Numbered from the stretch's first letter, positions 44,291 through 53,175 are shown. The stretch is 64,000 nucleotides of DNA from Actinotalea subterranea (GCF_008364845.1 NZ_VTTP01000001.1:148827-212826), one strand, 5' to 3'. A program made the numbers and translations. Notes: generated from the sequence alone by a model not told the origin.

Positions 44291-45094
44291 TCAGAGAGCG
44301 ACGACGAGCCCCGGCCGTGCCGTGTCGATCGGCCCCGCGAACACCTCGCGCGCCTCGGCGAGCGCGACGTCCGGGGCGTTCCACGCCGGCACGTGCGTGA
44401 GGAGCAGCCGGGCCGCACCCGCACGCTCCGCGGCCTCGCCGGCACGCCGTCCCGTGAGGTGGATGTCGCGGACCGCGTCGTCGCGACCCTCCACGAACGC
44501 CGCCTCGCACAGCAGCAGGTCTGCGCCCCGCGCCAGCTCGTCGAGGCCCGCGCACGTGTCCGTGTCCCCGCTGTACGCCAGGGTGACGGTCCGGCCGGGG
44601 TCCAGCTCGGCCGGCCCCTCGACGCGCACCCCGTAGGCCGGGACGGGGTGGTTGACGGAGATCGGGGTCAACGTCAGCGGGCCCACACGGACCGCGCGCC
44701 CCGCCTGCCAGGTGTGCACCGCGAGCTGGTCCGTCAGCTCCTCGCCGGGCTCGAGGCCGTAAGCCTCGCCGAGACGCGACGCGGTGCCGAAGGGGCCGTG
44801 CACGGGCAGCGGTGCCCGACGACGGGGAACGCCGTCGACGACCGGCCGGTACCGCAGGTACACGTACAGCCCGCTCACGTCGGCCATGTGGTCGGGGTGC
44901 AGGTGGGAGAGGGCGACGGCGTCCAGAGCAGCCGGGTCGCACACGCGCTGGAGCGGACCCAGCGCCCCGCTGCCCAGGTCGAGGAGCACGTTCCAGGTGC
45001 GGCCCGCCGCGTCGTCGGCCTGCACGAGGTAGCACGACGCCGCCGAGTCCGGGCCCGGGAAGGACCCCGCGCAGCCGACGACCGTGAGCCTCAT
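44291..45094 (-). CDS. Metallo-beta-lactamase-fold phosphodiesterase (Rv1339-like)
   Basis: A 267-aa MBL-fold hydrolase. Metal ligands are in [10 protein letters not shown] (H64, H66, D68, H69), HPVPAYGVR and AYSGDTDTC, and LLLTHVPAW. The neighbourhood murI-this gene-rph-rdgB is the same as in mycobacteria, where the Rv1339 homologue has been reported to hydrolyse cAMP; tRNA-processing RNase Z is more distant. It starts 7 nt after the murI stop, so they are co-transcribed. Confidence 0.88.
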   Translation of the reverse strand: MRLTVVGCAGSFPGPDSAASCYLVQADDAAGRTWNVLLDLGSGALGPLQRVCDPAALDAVALSHLHPDHMADVSGLYVYLRYRPVVDGVPRRRAPLPVHGPFGTASRLGEAYGLEPGEELTDQLAVHTWQAGRAVRVGPLTLTPISVNHPVPAYGVRVEGPAELDPGRTVTLAYSGDTDTCAGLDELARGADLLLCEAAFVEGRDDAVRDIHLTGRRAGEAAERAGAARLLLTHVPAWNAPDVALAEAREVFAGPIDTARPGLVVAL

Positions 45095-45101
45095 CGCGCG
45101 G

Positions 45102-45917
45102 TCACCTCAGGCTCGCCGCGGTCTCGACCGAGAGCACCTCGGGGCCCAGGAACCGGCGCGCGAGGGTCGCGAACGCGTCCGCGTCGCCCGTCGCGAGGAA
45201 CCGGTGGGTGGGTGCACCGAGGCTCGCGTCCCGCTCGAGGCCGTGAGCCACGAGCATCCGGTACACGTCCTTCGCCGTCTCCTCGGCGCTCGAGACGAGG
45301 GTCACGCCGTCGCCCATCACGTAGGAGATGACACCCGTGAGGAGGGGGTAGTGCGTGCACCCGAGGACGAGCGTGTCGACGTCGGCCGCGATGATCGGCG
45401 CCAGGGACTCGCGCGCGACCTCGAGGACCTCGGGCCCCGAGGTGCGACCGGCCTCCACGAGCTCGACGAACCGCGGGCACGCCTGCGACGTGAGGCGCAG
45501 GTCCGCCGCGACCGCGAACGCGTCGTCGTAGGCCTTGGAGTCGATCGTGGCCCGGGTGCCGATCACTCCCACGCGGCCCGTGCGGGTCGCCGCCGCCGCT
45601 CGCCGCGCGGCCGGGAGGATCACCTCCACCACGGGCAGGCCTCGCCGCTGCGTGTACCGCTCGCGGGCGTCCCGCAGCACCGCCGCCGACGCGCTGTTGC
45701 ACGCGATCACGAGCATCTTGACGCCCGCGTCGACAAGGTCGTCCATGACCTCGAGCGCGTGGGCGCGGACCGCCGCGAGGGGCTTGGGCCCGTACGGGCC
45801 GTTCGCGGTGTCACCGATGTACAGGACGGACTCGTGCGGCAGCTGGTCGAGGACGGCGCGGGCCACGGTCAACCCGCCGACTCCCGAGTCGAAGATGCCG
45901 ATGGGGGCGTCGTTCAC
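45102..45917 (-). CDS. murI: Glutamate racemase
   Basis: A 271-aa racemase making D-glutamate for peptidoglycan. Motifs: [37 protein letters not shown] with the first catalytic cysteine, and [11 protein letters not shown] with the second. Start GTG 45917 is set by TAGGCT seven bases upstream. Length is typical. It probably heads a two-gene transcript with the MBL-fold gene. Confidence 0.97.
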   Translation of the reverse strand: MNDAPIGIFDSGVGGLTVARAVLDQLPHESVLYIGDTANGPYGPKPLAAVRAHALEVMDDLVDAGVKMLVIACNSASAAVLRDARERYTQRRGLPVVEVILPAARRAAAATRTGRVGVIGTRATIDSKAYDDAFAVAADLRLTSQACPRFVELVEAGRTSGPEVLEVARESLAPIIAADVDTLVLGCTHYPLLTGVISYVMGDGVTLVSSAEETAKDVYRMLVAHGLERDASLGAPTHRFLATGDADAFATLARRFLGPEVLSVETAASLR

Positions 45918-45924
45918 GCGCCCG

Positions 45925-45930
45925 AGCCTA
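45925..45930 (-). promoter_or_regulatory. murI: -10 box TAGGCT of murI (leaderless)
   Basis: TAGGCT, seven bases, then GTG 45917 on the minus strand. Confidence 0.6.
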
Positions 45931-45997
45931 ACGGCGCCCGCCCACGCCCAGCCCGCCGTCCGACCGGCGCAGGGTGCGACGTGCCTCACAGCACCCG

Positions 45998-46645
45998 TCA
46001 GGCCGGGGCAGTCCCTGGCCGGCCGGGCGCCGCGCCCGGCAGCTCCTCGAGCATGAGCCCGACGAGGGACTCCTGCAGCAGCGTCAGGACGGCGTAGACC
46101 GCCGCGAGGAAGTGCCGCATCGACGCGACCGAGTCCGCCGGTGACGGCGGCTCCTCCTCGGCGGCGAGCCGGTACACGGCCTCGGCGTCGTCGTCGTCGC
46201 GCACGCCGAGCCGCTCCGAGAGGACCAGACGCAGGTCCGTCAAGGCCGCCGCGACCCGGCCCGCCTCGCTCGGCACGACGAGCACCTCGGGTCGGCCGGC
46301 GTCGACCGCCGCACGCAGGGCACGCAGGCCCGCCGCCTTGGTCGCGCGCAGGTCGTCCTCGGTGAGGCGACGGAACTCGGCCGCGACGTCGGCGTCCGGC
46401 GACGCGTCGGGCAGGAGCCGGCGCACGGCCGGGTCTTGGGGCACCTCGAGGGGCGGGCCCGGGATCGTCAGCGCCGACCACCGCTCGGCGTCCGTCGCGT
46501 CCGGCGACGTCAGCGGGTCGCCGAGCAGACGCAGCACCTCGTCGATCACGTCGAGGAGGACGGCCCGCCCGGCGCCGTCGAGACGCGCGACGTACCCCGG
46601 ACCGTCACCGGCCCGGCTGAACGACCACACCGGCTCGTCGCTCAC
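45998..46645 (-). CDS. DUF2017-family protein
   Basis: A 215-aa protein of the actinobacterial DUF2017 family, always found next to clpS. It begins [24 protein letters not shown] and contains [21 protein letters not shown] and [24 protein letters not shown]. Function unknown. GTG 46645 overlaps the clpS stop by GTGA, so the two are made together, suggesting a link to ClpS-guided proteolysis (inference). Confidence 0.9.
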   Translation of the reverse strand: MSDEPVWSFSRAGDGPGYVARLDGAGRAVLLDVIDEVLRLLGDPLTSPDATDAERWSALTIPGPPLEVPQDPAVRRLLPDASPDADVAAEFRRLTEDDLRATKAAGLRALRAAVDAGRPEVLVVPSEAGRVAAALTDLRLVLSERLGVRDDDDAEAVYRLAAEEEPPSPADSVASMRHFLAAVYAVLTLLQESLVGLMLEELPGAAPGRPGTAPA

Positions 46646-46977
46646 TCGCCCGCGACCTGCACGGTCGCCCACAACCCGAAGCCGTGCATCGCCTGCACAT
46701 CGATCTCCATCTGCTCGAGGTTGCCGCGGGAGACCGTGGCACGCCCGTCCTCGTGCACCTGCCGCATCAGCGTCTCCGCACGGTCCTGCGGGTAGCCGAA
46801 GTAGCTGCGGAACACGTAGGTGACGTAGCTCATGAGGTTGACGGGGTCGTTCCACACGATCGTGACCCAGCCGGGCGCCGTCGCCCCCTCCTCCTGCGCG
46901 TCCACCGTGGTGCGCGGCGTCTGGACGGGCACGGCCGACACGTCGGGCGCGGGCACGACGACGGTCGACGGAGGCAC
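46642..46977 (-). CDS. clpS: ATP-dependent Clp protease adaptor ClpS
   Basis: A 111-aa N-recognin delivering N-end rule substrates to ClpC/ClpA. The N-terminal 35 residues are flexible. The core has [26 protein letters not shown], where NDPV is the residue-binding motif, and [10 protein letters not shown] with METID-like [19 protein letters not shown]. Start GTG 46977 is set by TAGAGT six bases upstream. It is divergent from pncB. Confidence 0.95.
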   Translation of the reverse strand: MPPSTVVVPAPDVSAVPVQTPRTTVDAQEEGATAPGWVTIVWNDPVNLMSYVTYVFRSYFGYPQDRAETLMRQVHEDGRATVSRGNLEQMEIDVQAMHGFGLWATVQVAGE

Positions 46978-46983
46978 CCCACC

Positions 46984-46989
46984 ACTCTA
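46984..46989 (-). promoter_or_regulatory. clpS: -10 box TAGAGT of clpS (leaderless)
   Basis: TAGAGT, six bases, then GTG 46977 on the minus strand. Confidence 0.6.
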
Positions 46990-47057
46990 GGAGGGCACGC
47001 ACGAGCACCGGTACGCCGATCCGCGGACCCCGCACCCTGCCCGCGTCCGTTCACCCT

Positions 47058-47063
47058 TACGGT
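47058..47063 (+). promoter_or_regulatory. pncB: -10 box TACGGT of pncB (leaderless)
   Basis: TACGGT, seven bases, then ATG 47071. Confidence 0.6.
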
Positions 47064-47070
47064 GGTGACC

Positions 47071-48501
47071 ATGAGCGCAGAGCTGCCCTCGCCGTCGGCG
47101 GCACCCACGTCCTCCCCGTCCGCCCCCGGCGAGCCGGTCACCCCCGACGCGCCGCGGTCGTCATGGAGCCGGCAGGGCTCGACGGCGCTCCTGACCGACC
47201 GCTACGAGCTGACCATGCTCCAGGCCTCCCTCGCGGACGGAACCGCCCACCGCCACTGCGTGTTCGAGGTGTTCACGCGGCGGCTGCCGGCCGGCCGGCG
47301 CTACGGGGTCCTGGCGGGCACCGGACGCCTCCTCGAGGCGTTGGCCGACTTCCGGTTCGGCGACGAGGAGCTCTCCTACCTGTCGCGGCACCAGGTCGTG
47401 GACCGCGCGACCATCGACTTCCTCGAGCGCTACCGGTTCAGCGGGTCCATCACCGGGTACGCCGAGGGCGAGTGCTTCTTCCCGAGCTCCCCCGTGCTCG
47501 TCGTCGAGGGCACGTTCGCCGAGGCCGTGCTCCTCGAGACCCTGGCGCTCTCCGTCCTGAACTACGACTCCGCCGTCGCGTCCGCCGCGTCACGCATGAC
47601 GAGCGCCGCCGTGGACCGCCCGTGCCTGGAGATGGGCTCGCGCCGCGCCCACGAGGAGGCCGCCGTCGCCGCGTCGCGCGCCGCGGTCGTCGCGGGCTTC
47701 ACCGGCACGTCGAACCTCGAGGCCGGACGCCGCTACGGCGTGCCGACGATCGGGACCGTGGCCCACGCCTTCACGCTCCTCCACGACGACGAGGAGTCCG
47801 CCTTCGCCTCCCAGCTCGCCGCGCAGGGCACCGGCACGACGCTCCTCGTGGACACCTACGACACGCTCCAGGGCGTCCGCAACGCCGTGGCCGCCGCCGG
47901 CACGGGCCTCGGCGCGGTCCGTCTCGACTCCGGCGACCTGACATCTCTCGCGCACGACGTGCGGGCCCTGCTCGACGAGCTGGGCGCCACGGAGACCAAG
48001 ATCGTCGTGAGCTCCGACCTCGACGAGCACGCGATCGCGGCCCTCGCGGTCGCCCCCGTCGACTCCTACGGCGTCGGGACCTCCGTCGTGACCGGCTCAG
48101 GGGCACCCACCTGCGGCATGGTCTACAAGATCGTCGCCCGTGAGGGAGCCGACGGCGTGCTCGCCCCCGTCGCGAAGGCCTCGGCGAAGAAGAGCACCAG
48201 CGGCGGACGCAAGACGGCGGCCCGCCGCTACGGTCCCGACGGCCGGGTCGTCGAGGAGGTCGTCGTGCACGGCGCCGACGAGGCCGTCGCCGGGTGGTCG
48301 CCCACGGACACGGACCTGCGGCCCCTGCACGTCCCGCTCGTCGTCGGCGGCGCCGTCGACACCCGGTGGACCGGGAGCACCGGCGTCCAGCGTGCGGCGG
48401 AGCGGCACCACGCCTCACGCGCCGAGCTGCCTCGCGGTGCGCGGCGGCTGTCCGCTGGCGACCCGGCGGTCCCGACGACCTGGCTGGCGCTCGAGGCCTG
48501 A
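47071..48501 (+). CDS. pncB: Nicotinate phosphoribosyltransferase
   Basis: A 476-aa enzyme of NAD salvage (nicotinate + PRPP + ATP). Motifs: LLTDRYELTMLQASL near residue 45, CLEMGSRRAHEEAAV with the active-site region, FTGTSNLEAGRRYGVPTIGTVAHAF including the catalytic histidine, and VDTYDTLQGVRNAV and AVRLDSGDLTSL. The first 40 residues are Ser/Pro/Ala-rich, an extension relative to homologues. ATG is set by the leaderless -10 box. clpS is divergent, as in mycobacteria. Confidence 0.97.
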   Translation: MSAELPSPSAAPTSSPSAPGEPVTPDAPRSSWSRQGSTALLTDRYELTMLQASLADGTAHRHCVFEVFTRRLPAGRRYGVLAGTGRLLEALADFRFGDEELSYLSRHQVVDRATIDFLERYRFSGSITGYAEGECFFPSSPVLVVEGTFAEAVLLETLALSVLNYDSAVASAASRMTSAAVDRPCLEMGSRRAHEEAAVAASRAAVVAGFTGTSNLEAGRRYGVPTIGTVAHAFTLLHDDEESAFASQLAAQGTGTTLLVDTYDTLQGVRNAVAAAGTGLGAVRLDSGDLTSLAHDVRALLDELGATETKIVVSSDLDEHAIAALAVAPVDSYGVGTSVVTGSGAPTCGMVYKIVAREGADGVLAPVAKASAKKSTSGGRKTAARRYGPDGRVVEEVVVHGADEAVAGWSPTDTDLRPLHVPLVVGGAVDTRWTGSTGVQRAAERHHASRAELPRGARRLSAGDPAVPTTWLALEA

Positions 48502-48517
48502 GGGGGTCGGACAGCAC

Positions 48518-48559
48518 GACGCCCGGGGCCCGCGGAGCTGTCCGCAGGTCCCGGGCGTC
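48518..48559. terminator. Bidirectional terminator after pncB
   Basis: Arms 48518-48527 and 48550-48559 pair perfectly over 10 bp, with further pairing inside. Convergent genes flank it. Confidence 0.65.
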
Positions 48560-48579
48560 GGTACGCCGGGGTGGTGCCG

Positions 48580-48735
48580 CTACACGCGGGCCTTGCCGCG
48601 GCCGACGAGGCCCAGGATGAGGCTCACGACGAGCACGATGATGCCGAGCCAGATGAGGAACTTGGCGGCCTCGACGGCGACGCCGAGGATCAGCAGGACG
48701 ACGCCGACAAGCAGGATGATCAGCCAGGTAGGCAT
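48580..48735 (-). CDS. Small hydrophobic membrane protein
   Basis: A 51-aa protein with two membrane helices (PTWLIILLVGVVLLILGVAV and FLIWLGIIVLVVSLILGLVG) and a basic end GRGKARV. GAAGGAG precedes ATG 48735 by seven bases, which excludes a longer upstream start. Related small proteins are common in high-G+C actinobacteria and may be stress-related; no specific function is known to me. Confidence 0.75.
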   Translation of the reverse strand: MPTWLIILLVGVVLLILGVAVEAAKFLIWLGIIVLVVSLILGLVGRGKARV

Positions 48736-48881
48736 GTAGGGCTCCTTCCGATGCGCCGTCCGGAGGGGTACCGGACGGTGTCTCTTGTGCTCAACGGTGG
48801 CAGCACTCGTGGGTGCGCGCATCCGGAGCGAGAACGGGCGCACAGGGCCCTGATCTGGTAAGCGAGGATGCCGAAGGGCTG

Positions 48882-49050
48882 GTCAGCGCCGTGCGGCGGG
48901 GCGCGTCAGCGCTGTGCGGCGGGGCGCGTCAGCGCCATGCGGTGGGGCCGTTGGCGCTGTGCGGTGGCGTGCGTCAGCGCCGTGCGATGGGGCACGTCAG
49001 CGCACGGCGATGGGCCACGTCAGCGCTGTGCGGTGGCGCGTCAGCGCCGT
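48882..49050. repeat. Degenerate 23-bp tandem repeat, eight units
   Basis: GTCAGCGC-like starts at 48882, 48905, 48928, 48950 (GTTGGCGC), 48973, 48996, 49019 and 49040. Spacings are mostly 23 bp, so it is not codon-periodic. Consensus pieces are GTCAGCGC, YGTGCGGTGG and GGCGC. The last unit covers the stop codon of the helicase gene. No spacers, so not CRISPR. Confidence 0.88.
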
Positions 49051-50867
49051 CCGACGAACCAGTTGCGGAGCATCGCGGCACGCGCCTCGAGCTGTTCCGC
49101 GCTCGCGAGGGCGACCTCGGGTCCCCCGCAGCGACGCCGCAGCTCCGTGTGGACGGTTCCGTGCGGCTGCCCGCTGCGTCGCGACCACGCGCCGACGAGC
49201 GCGTTGAGCTCCTTGCGCAGCTCCGTGAGCTTGCGGTGGTCGACGGCAGGGGCGCGCGCCGCCCGGTTGGACACCTGGTCGGCCTGGCGCTGGCGGAGCA
49301 GGAGCGTGACCTGATCGGCGTCGAGCAGGCCGGGGAGCCCGAGGAAGTCCTGCTCCTCGTCGGAGCCGACCTCCGCACCCGTGCCGAACTCGCCGCCGTC
49401 GAACAGCACGCGGTCGAACGTGGCCTGCGCGTCGAGGGCCTGGAAGGTCCCTGCGACGCCGTCGGACCCGACGGCGTCCGGCCCGTCGGCGCTTCGGTTC
49501 GCGTCGGCGAGGAGCCCTGCCTCGGGGTCGTACTCGGCCTCGTCCGTCGCGGGGCGGTCGAGCGCGTGGTCGCGCTCGAGCTCGAGCGTCGCGGCGAGCT
49601 CGAGGAGCTGCGGGACGCTCGGGAGGAACACGGAGGCGGTCTCGCCGCGGCGTCGGACCCGGACGAAGCGCCCGACCGCCTGCGCGAAGAACAGGGGCGT
49701 CGCGGTCGACGTCGCGTACACACCGACGGCGAGCCGCGGTACGTCGACGCCCTCGGAGACCATGCGGACGGCGACCATCCAGCGTGAGTCGCCCGCCGAG
49801 AACGACTCGATGCGGTCGGAGGCGCCGTCGTCGTCGGACAGCACGATCGTGGCCGACTCCCCGGTGATGCGGCGCAGGTGCCCGGCGTAGGCGCGCGCGT
49901 CGGCCTGGTCGGTCGCGATCACCAGCCCACCCGCGTCCGGTACCGAGCGGCGCACCTCGGACAGGCGCCGGTCGGCCGCGGCGAGGACCGACGGGATCCA
50001 CTCGCCCTGTGGGTCGAGCGCCGTGCGCCACGCCTGCGCGGTCAGGTCCTTGGTCATGGCCTCACCGAGGCGGGCACTGACCTCGTCGCCGGCGCGCGTG
50101 CGCCAGCGCATGTGACCGCTGTAGGACAGGAAGATCACGGGCCGCACGACGCCGTCGCGGAGCGCGTCGCCGTACCCGTACGTGTAGTCGGCGAGCGAGC
50201 GACGGATCCCGTGCTGGTCGGGCGCGTACGTGACGAACGGGATCGGGGCCGTGTCGGAGCGGAATGGCGTGCCCGTGAGCGCGAGGCGGCGGGTCGCGCC
50301 GCTGAACGCCTCACGCACGGCGTCGCCCCAGGACAGCGCGTCGCCTCCGTGGTGGACCTCGTCGAGGATGACGAGGGTGGGCGCCGCGGTCGTCCGAGCC
50401 GCGTGCAGGGCGGGCTTGGTCGCGACCTGCGCGTAGGTCAGTGCGACGCCGTGGAAGCCCGCGCCGTGGCGGCCCTGGCTGTTGCGGAAGTTCGGGTCGA
50501 GGTGGACCCCGACCCGTGCCGCCGCGTCGGCCCACTGGCGCTTGAGGTGCTCGGTGGGGGCGACGACCGTGACGCGCCGCACGATGCCCCGCTCGAGCAG
50601 GTCCGTCGCGACACGCAGCGCGAAGGTCGTCTTGCCCGCGCCCGGTGTCGCGACGGCCAGGAAGTCCCGCGGTTCACGTGCGTCGTAGGTCGCGAGCGCG
50701 GCCGCCTGCCAGGCGCGCAGCTTGTTGGCGGTACCCCACGGCGCACGCCCCGGGAAGGCCGGCGGGAGGTGCGATGCGGCAGCAGGGGATGGCGCGTGCA
50801 CAGCGGAGTGCGCCCCGGTGACCTCCGGGGTGAACGACTGCCGTGCCGCGTTGCTGTGCGGGCTCAC
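49041..50867 (-). CDS. DEAD/DEAH-box superfamily 2 helicase
   Basis: A 608-aa helicase. After a 45-residue disordered start: LRAWQAAALATYDAREPRDFLAVATPGAGKTT (Q-motif region and Walker A), VILDEVHHGGDALSWGD (motif II, DEVH), LALTGTPFRSD (III), MVSEGVDVPRLAVGVY (V) and QAVGRFVRVRR (VI). The C-terminal 170 residues (DRPATDEAEYDPEAG onward) are outside the helicase core. GTG overlaps the DUF3039 stop by GTGA. Paired with DUF3039, it is conserved in actinobacteria; its nucleic-acid substrate is unknown to me. Confidence 0.92.
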   Translation of the reverse strand: MSPHSNAARQSFTPEVTGAHSAVHAPSPAAASHLPPAFPGRAPWGTANKLRAWQAAALATYDAREPRDFLAVATPGAGKTTFALRVATDLLERGIVRRVTVVAPTEHLKRQWADAAARVGVHLDPNFRNSQGRHGAGFHGVALTYAQVATKPALHAARTTAAPTLVILDEVHHGGDALSWGDAVREAFSGATRRLALTGTPFRSDTAPIPFVTYAPDQHGIRRSLADYTYGYGDALRDGVVRPVIFLSYSGHMRWRTRAGDEVSARLGEAMTKDLTAQAWRTALDPQGEWIPSVLAAADRRLSEVRRSVPDAGGLVIATDQADARAYAGHLRRITGESATIVLSDDDGASDRIESFSAGDSRWMVAVRMVSEGVDVPRLAVGVYATSTATPLFFAQAVGRFVRVRRRGETASVFLPSVPQLLELAATLELERDHALDRPATDEAEYDPEAGLLADANRSADGPDAVGSDGVAGTFQALDAQATFDRVLFDGGEFGTGAEVGSDEEQDFLGLPGLLDADQVTLLLRQRQADQVSNRAARAPAVDHRKLTELRKELNALVGAWSRRSGQPHGTVHTELRRRCGGPEVALASAEQLEARAAMLRNWFVGRR

Positions 50868-51253
50868 CGTCCGCCGGTGCTGCCGGGACCACCGGCGCCG
50901 GGACCGCCCGGGCCACCGGGCCCGCCGGATCCTCCGGAGCCGTTGGCCCCGTCGCCGTCCTGCGGCTCACGCAGCCCGTCGTAGATCTCCTTGCAGATGG
51001 GGCACACGGGGAACTTGTTCGGGTCTCGACCCGGCACCCACACCTTGCCGCACAGCGCGACGACGGGGGTGCCCGAGAGGGCCGAGCTGAGGATCTTCTC
51101 CTTGCGCACGTAGTGCGCGAACCGCTCGTGGTCGCCGGGCTCGATCTCCTCCCGGAGCTCGGTGCGCTCGATGACGCTCGTCGAGGTCCCCGCGCCACCT
51201 GGAGACCCGTACGGATCGTCCGGACCGGTCGCTGGGGGCATCGGCTCGCTCAT
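50864..51253 (-). CDS. DUF3039-family protein
   Basis: A 129-aa protein. The conserved core is HERFAHYVRKEKILSSALSGTPVVALCGKVWVPGRDPNKFPVCPICKEIYDGL, containing four cysteines (LCGK, CPIC) that could bind zinc. The C-terminal 35 residues are Gly/Pro-rich. TAGACT lies seven bases before ATG 51253, so translation is leaderless. It overlaps the helicase gene, indicating a joint function, perhaps as its adaptor (inference). Confidence 0.88.
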   Translation of the reverse strand: MSEPMPPATGPDDPYGSPGGAGTSTSVIERTELREEIEPGDHERFAHYVRKEKILSSALSGTPVVALCGKVWVPGRDPNKFPVCPICKEIYDGLREPQDGDGANGSGGSGGPGGPGGPGAGGPGSTGGR

Positions 51254-51260
51254 GCCGACG

Positions 51261-51266
51261 AGTCTA
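51261..51266 (-). promoter_or_regulatory. -10 box TAGACT of the DUF3039-helicase operon (leaderless)
   Basis: TAGACT, seven bases, then ATG 51253 on the minus strand. Confidence 0.6.
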
Positions 51267-51350
51267 CGTCGCCCCACCGACGCTCCCGCGGCGCACCCCG
51301 AGCCTTACCGCTCTGCCCCGCCACCGGCCCGGCACCGTCGGCCCAGCCAC

Positions 51351-51404
51351 CCGGCACGCCCGGCACGCCGGCACGCCCGGCACGCCCGGCACGCCCGGCA
51401 CGCC
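51351..51404. repeat. 9-bp tandem repeat (CCGGCACGC)
   Basis: Six units of CCGGCACGC, one short by a base, immediately left of palindrome element 1. Non-coding. Confidence 0.75.
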
Positions 51405-51415
51405 GCCCGATCATC

Positions 51416-51481
51416 GAGGTCGACATTCCGCGTCGAGGTCGACACTCCAGCGTGTCGACCTCGACGCGAGATGTCGACCTC
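51416..51481. repeat. 66-bp nested palindrome, element 1
   Basis: Arms 51416-51445 and 51452-51481 pair at 28 of 30 positions around a six-base centre. Each arm holds GAGGTCGACA twice, separated by nine bases (TTCCGCGTC on the left). It lies 34 nt beyond the stop codon of the DUF559 gene and 150 nt before the DUF3039 promoter. Confidence 0.92.
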
Positions 51482-51515
51482 AGCGACAGGCGGAGGGCGG
51501 GACCGGTGGACTGGG

Positions 51516-52811
51516 TCACGGGCGGGTCCGGGCAACGGACGGACGGCCGAGGTCCCGCGGACCCTCACGGGTCCGGGCGACGGGCGAAAGGCCGACGTCC
51601 CGGGATTCGGAGGGGCCCGGGCGACGGGACGGACGGGATCCGGGCTTGGGGAGCGACTCAGCCCCCTGCCGCTGCGCCGCGCGGCGGCACGCGGACCGGA
51701 CGCGACGCACGAGTGCGTCGGGATCCCGCAGGTCGGACCAGGTGACGCGCAGGACCATCCACCCTGCTTCCTCTAGCGCGTCCTGTCGCCGCTTCTCTGC
51801 GAACACCGCCTCCGGTGCCGTCGATCCGAGTGCGCCGGAGTACTTGACGAATCCGTCGAACTCGATGGCCAGGCGCGCAGCGACGAGGCCGAGGTCGATC
51901 CGGAAGACACCGAGCCTCGTCACCACAGGAACCTGCGTCTTGACCGCGTCGAACCCCGCCGAAGCAAGGACCCATCGCGTCAGCGACTCCCCCGGCGACT
52001 CGGCGCCGGCATCCGCGAGCTCCACGACCAGGCGCGCACGGCGTATGCCGCGGTGTCCGGCACGCAGGTCCATGAGTCGCACCATGCGGTCGCGGTCGGC
52101 GCCGCGACGCAGGGCTCCGTCGGCGATGACCAGCGCCCGATCCGGAGCGATCGCCGCCGCACAGTCGATCACGGTGCGCTCGAGGGTCGTCACCGGTAGC
52201 CCGGCCACCACGGTTCGCTCGTTCGACGGCGGCAGGCCGTGGTGGCGCACGAGCTGCGGGTCGCCGCGGCGGTTGGGCCGGTCCGCCTGGATGATGTGGG
52301 TCCGTGTGGGCGTCGGCCACACAGCGCAGCCCCACACCAGCGCGGCCGACTCGTGGCTGAACACGAAGGGGATGCGCAGCTGCTGATGCACCGCTTCGAT
52401 CGTCGCGAGTGTGAGCTGGCCGCCCGCCCGGTTGTCGCCAGCCAGGTCGGCAGCTGCGACGTACGCCCCGCGGCGCAGCTGCCGAACAGCCTGGGCGGTG
52501 CGCCTCCGGCGGAGGTCAGCCGGGTCGACGTCGCGGGCCAGCAGCACGGCGGGCGCGTCCGACAGCTGCGCAGCCCGCGACACCACGCCGTCCGGCCCAC
52601 GGGTGACGAGCTGCGCAGTCGTCGCTGCGCGGGTCGATGCGGCACCGCCGGGCGGCTGCCCCGGCCGCTCTCGTGGCTGCGCGACCGCGGATCCGGGTGG
52701 CAGCGAGCTCGTGTGCGCCCGCGACGAAGCCGCGGACTGATCCCCACACCCGCCGGTCGCGGAGCACGATGACGGCGAGGGGCCAGCAGAGGACCTGTCG
52801 GACGGCGCCAT
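51516..52811 (-). CDS. DUF559 (VSR-like nuclease) protein with AbiEi-like N-terminal domain
   Basis: A 431-aa protein. A winged-helix-like segment (RRRRTAQAVRQLRRGAYVAAADL) resembles the N terminus of AbiEi-type antitoxins. The C-terminal DUF559 domain, of PD-(D/E)XK/VSR fold, shows FRIDLGLVAARLAIEFDGFVKYSG (D and ExD active site) and FAEKRRQDALEEAGWMVLRVTWSDL. About 60 extra N-terminal residues and a 45-residue Arg/Pro-rich tail are outside the domains. ATG 52811 has GACCCT six bases upstream; GTG 52583 is an alternative. No AbiEii partner is adjacent. Both sides carry a 66-bp palindrome. Confidence 0.75.
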   Translation of the reverse strand: MAPSDRSSAGPSPSSCSATGGCGDQSAASSRAHTSSLPPGSAVAQPRERPGQPPGGAASTRAATTAQLVTRGPDGVVSRAAQLSDAPAVLLARDVDPADLRRRRTAQAVRQLRRGAYVAAADLAGDNRAGGQLTLATIEAVHQQLRIPFVFSHESAALVWGCAVWPTPTRTHIIQADRPNRRGDPQLVRHHGLPPSNERTVVAGLPVTTLERTVIDCAAAIAPDRALVIADGALRRGADRDRMVRLMDLRAGHRGIRRARLVVELADAGAESPGESLTRWVLASAGFDAVKTQVPVVTRLGVFRIDLGLVAARLAIEFDGFVKYSGALGSTAPEAVFAEKRRQDALEEAGWMVLRVTWSDLRDPDALVRRVRSACRRAAQRQGAESLPKPGSRPSRRPGPSESRDVGLSPVARTREGPRDLGRPSVARTRP

Positions 52812-52985
52812 GCCGCGAGGGTCTCCCACCTTCAGCGCACGCCGGCCGGGTGTCCGCCGGGCCTGTGGACGACGTCGACGGGGCTGTGGCCTCGGCACGT
52901 CACCGCGTCGACCGCCCGGACACGGATCGCACCGCCGGCCCCACGCCGCCGTCGGCGCGCTCCCTCCCCACCCCGCCCGACCGCT

Positions 52986-53051
52986 GAGGTCGACACTTCC
53001 TGCTGAGGTCGACACGCCGGAGTGTCGACCTCAGCAGGAAGTGTCGACCTC
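52986..53051. repeat. 66-bp nested palindrome, element 2
   Basis: Arms 52986-53015 and 53022-53051 pair perfectly over 30 bp around the six bases GCCGGA. Each arm has GAGGTCGACA twice, separated by CTTCCTGCT. It lies 174 nt upstream of the DUF559 start. Otherwise 52812-53235 holds no gene I can support. Confidence 0.95.
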
Positions 53052-53098
53052 GACGTCCGGGGCGGGGGTGCGGGCGGGGGTGCGGGGCGGTGGCGCCG

Positions 53099-53175
53099 CG
53101 CGGGGGCCGGGGCGCGCGGCGCGGGGGCCAGGGCGCGCGGGGCGCGGGCTAGGGCACGCGGGGCGTGGCGGGCTC
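53099..53175. repeat. 21-bp G-rich tandem repeat, about 3.5 units
   Basis: Units starting at 53099, 53120, 53141 and 53162, near CGCGGGGGCCRGGGCGCGCGG. Non-coding, between palindrome element 2 and the nagB stop. Confidence 0.7.

Noticed and set aside
48882-49050. CRISPR array
   Set aside because: The units abut each other with no unique spacers, and no cas genes are near.
51416-53051. Insertion sequence or transposon ends
   Set aside because: No transposase gene and no target-site duplication seen; the arms are internal palindromes rather than one inverted pair across the gene. A nuclease-linked unit remains possible and is reported as a finding.
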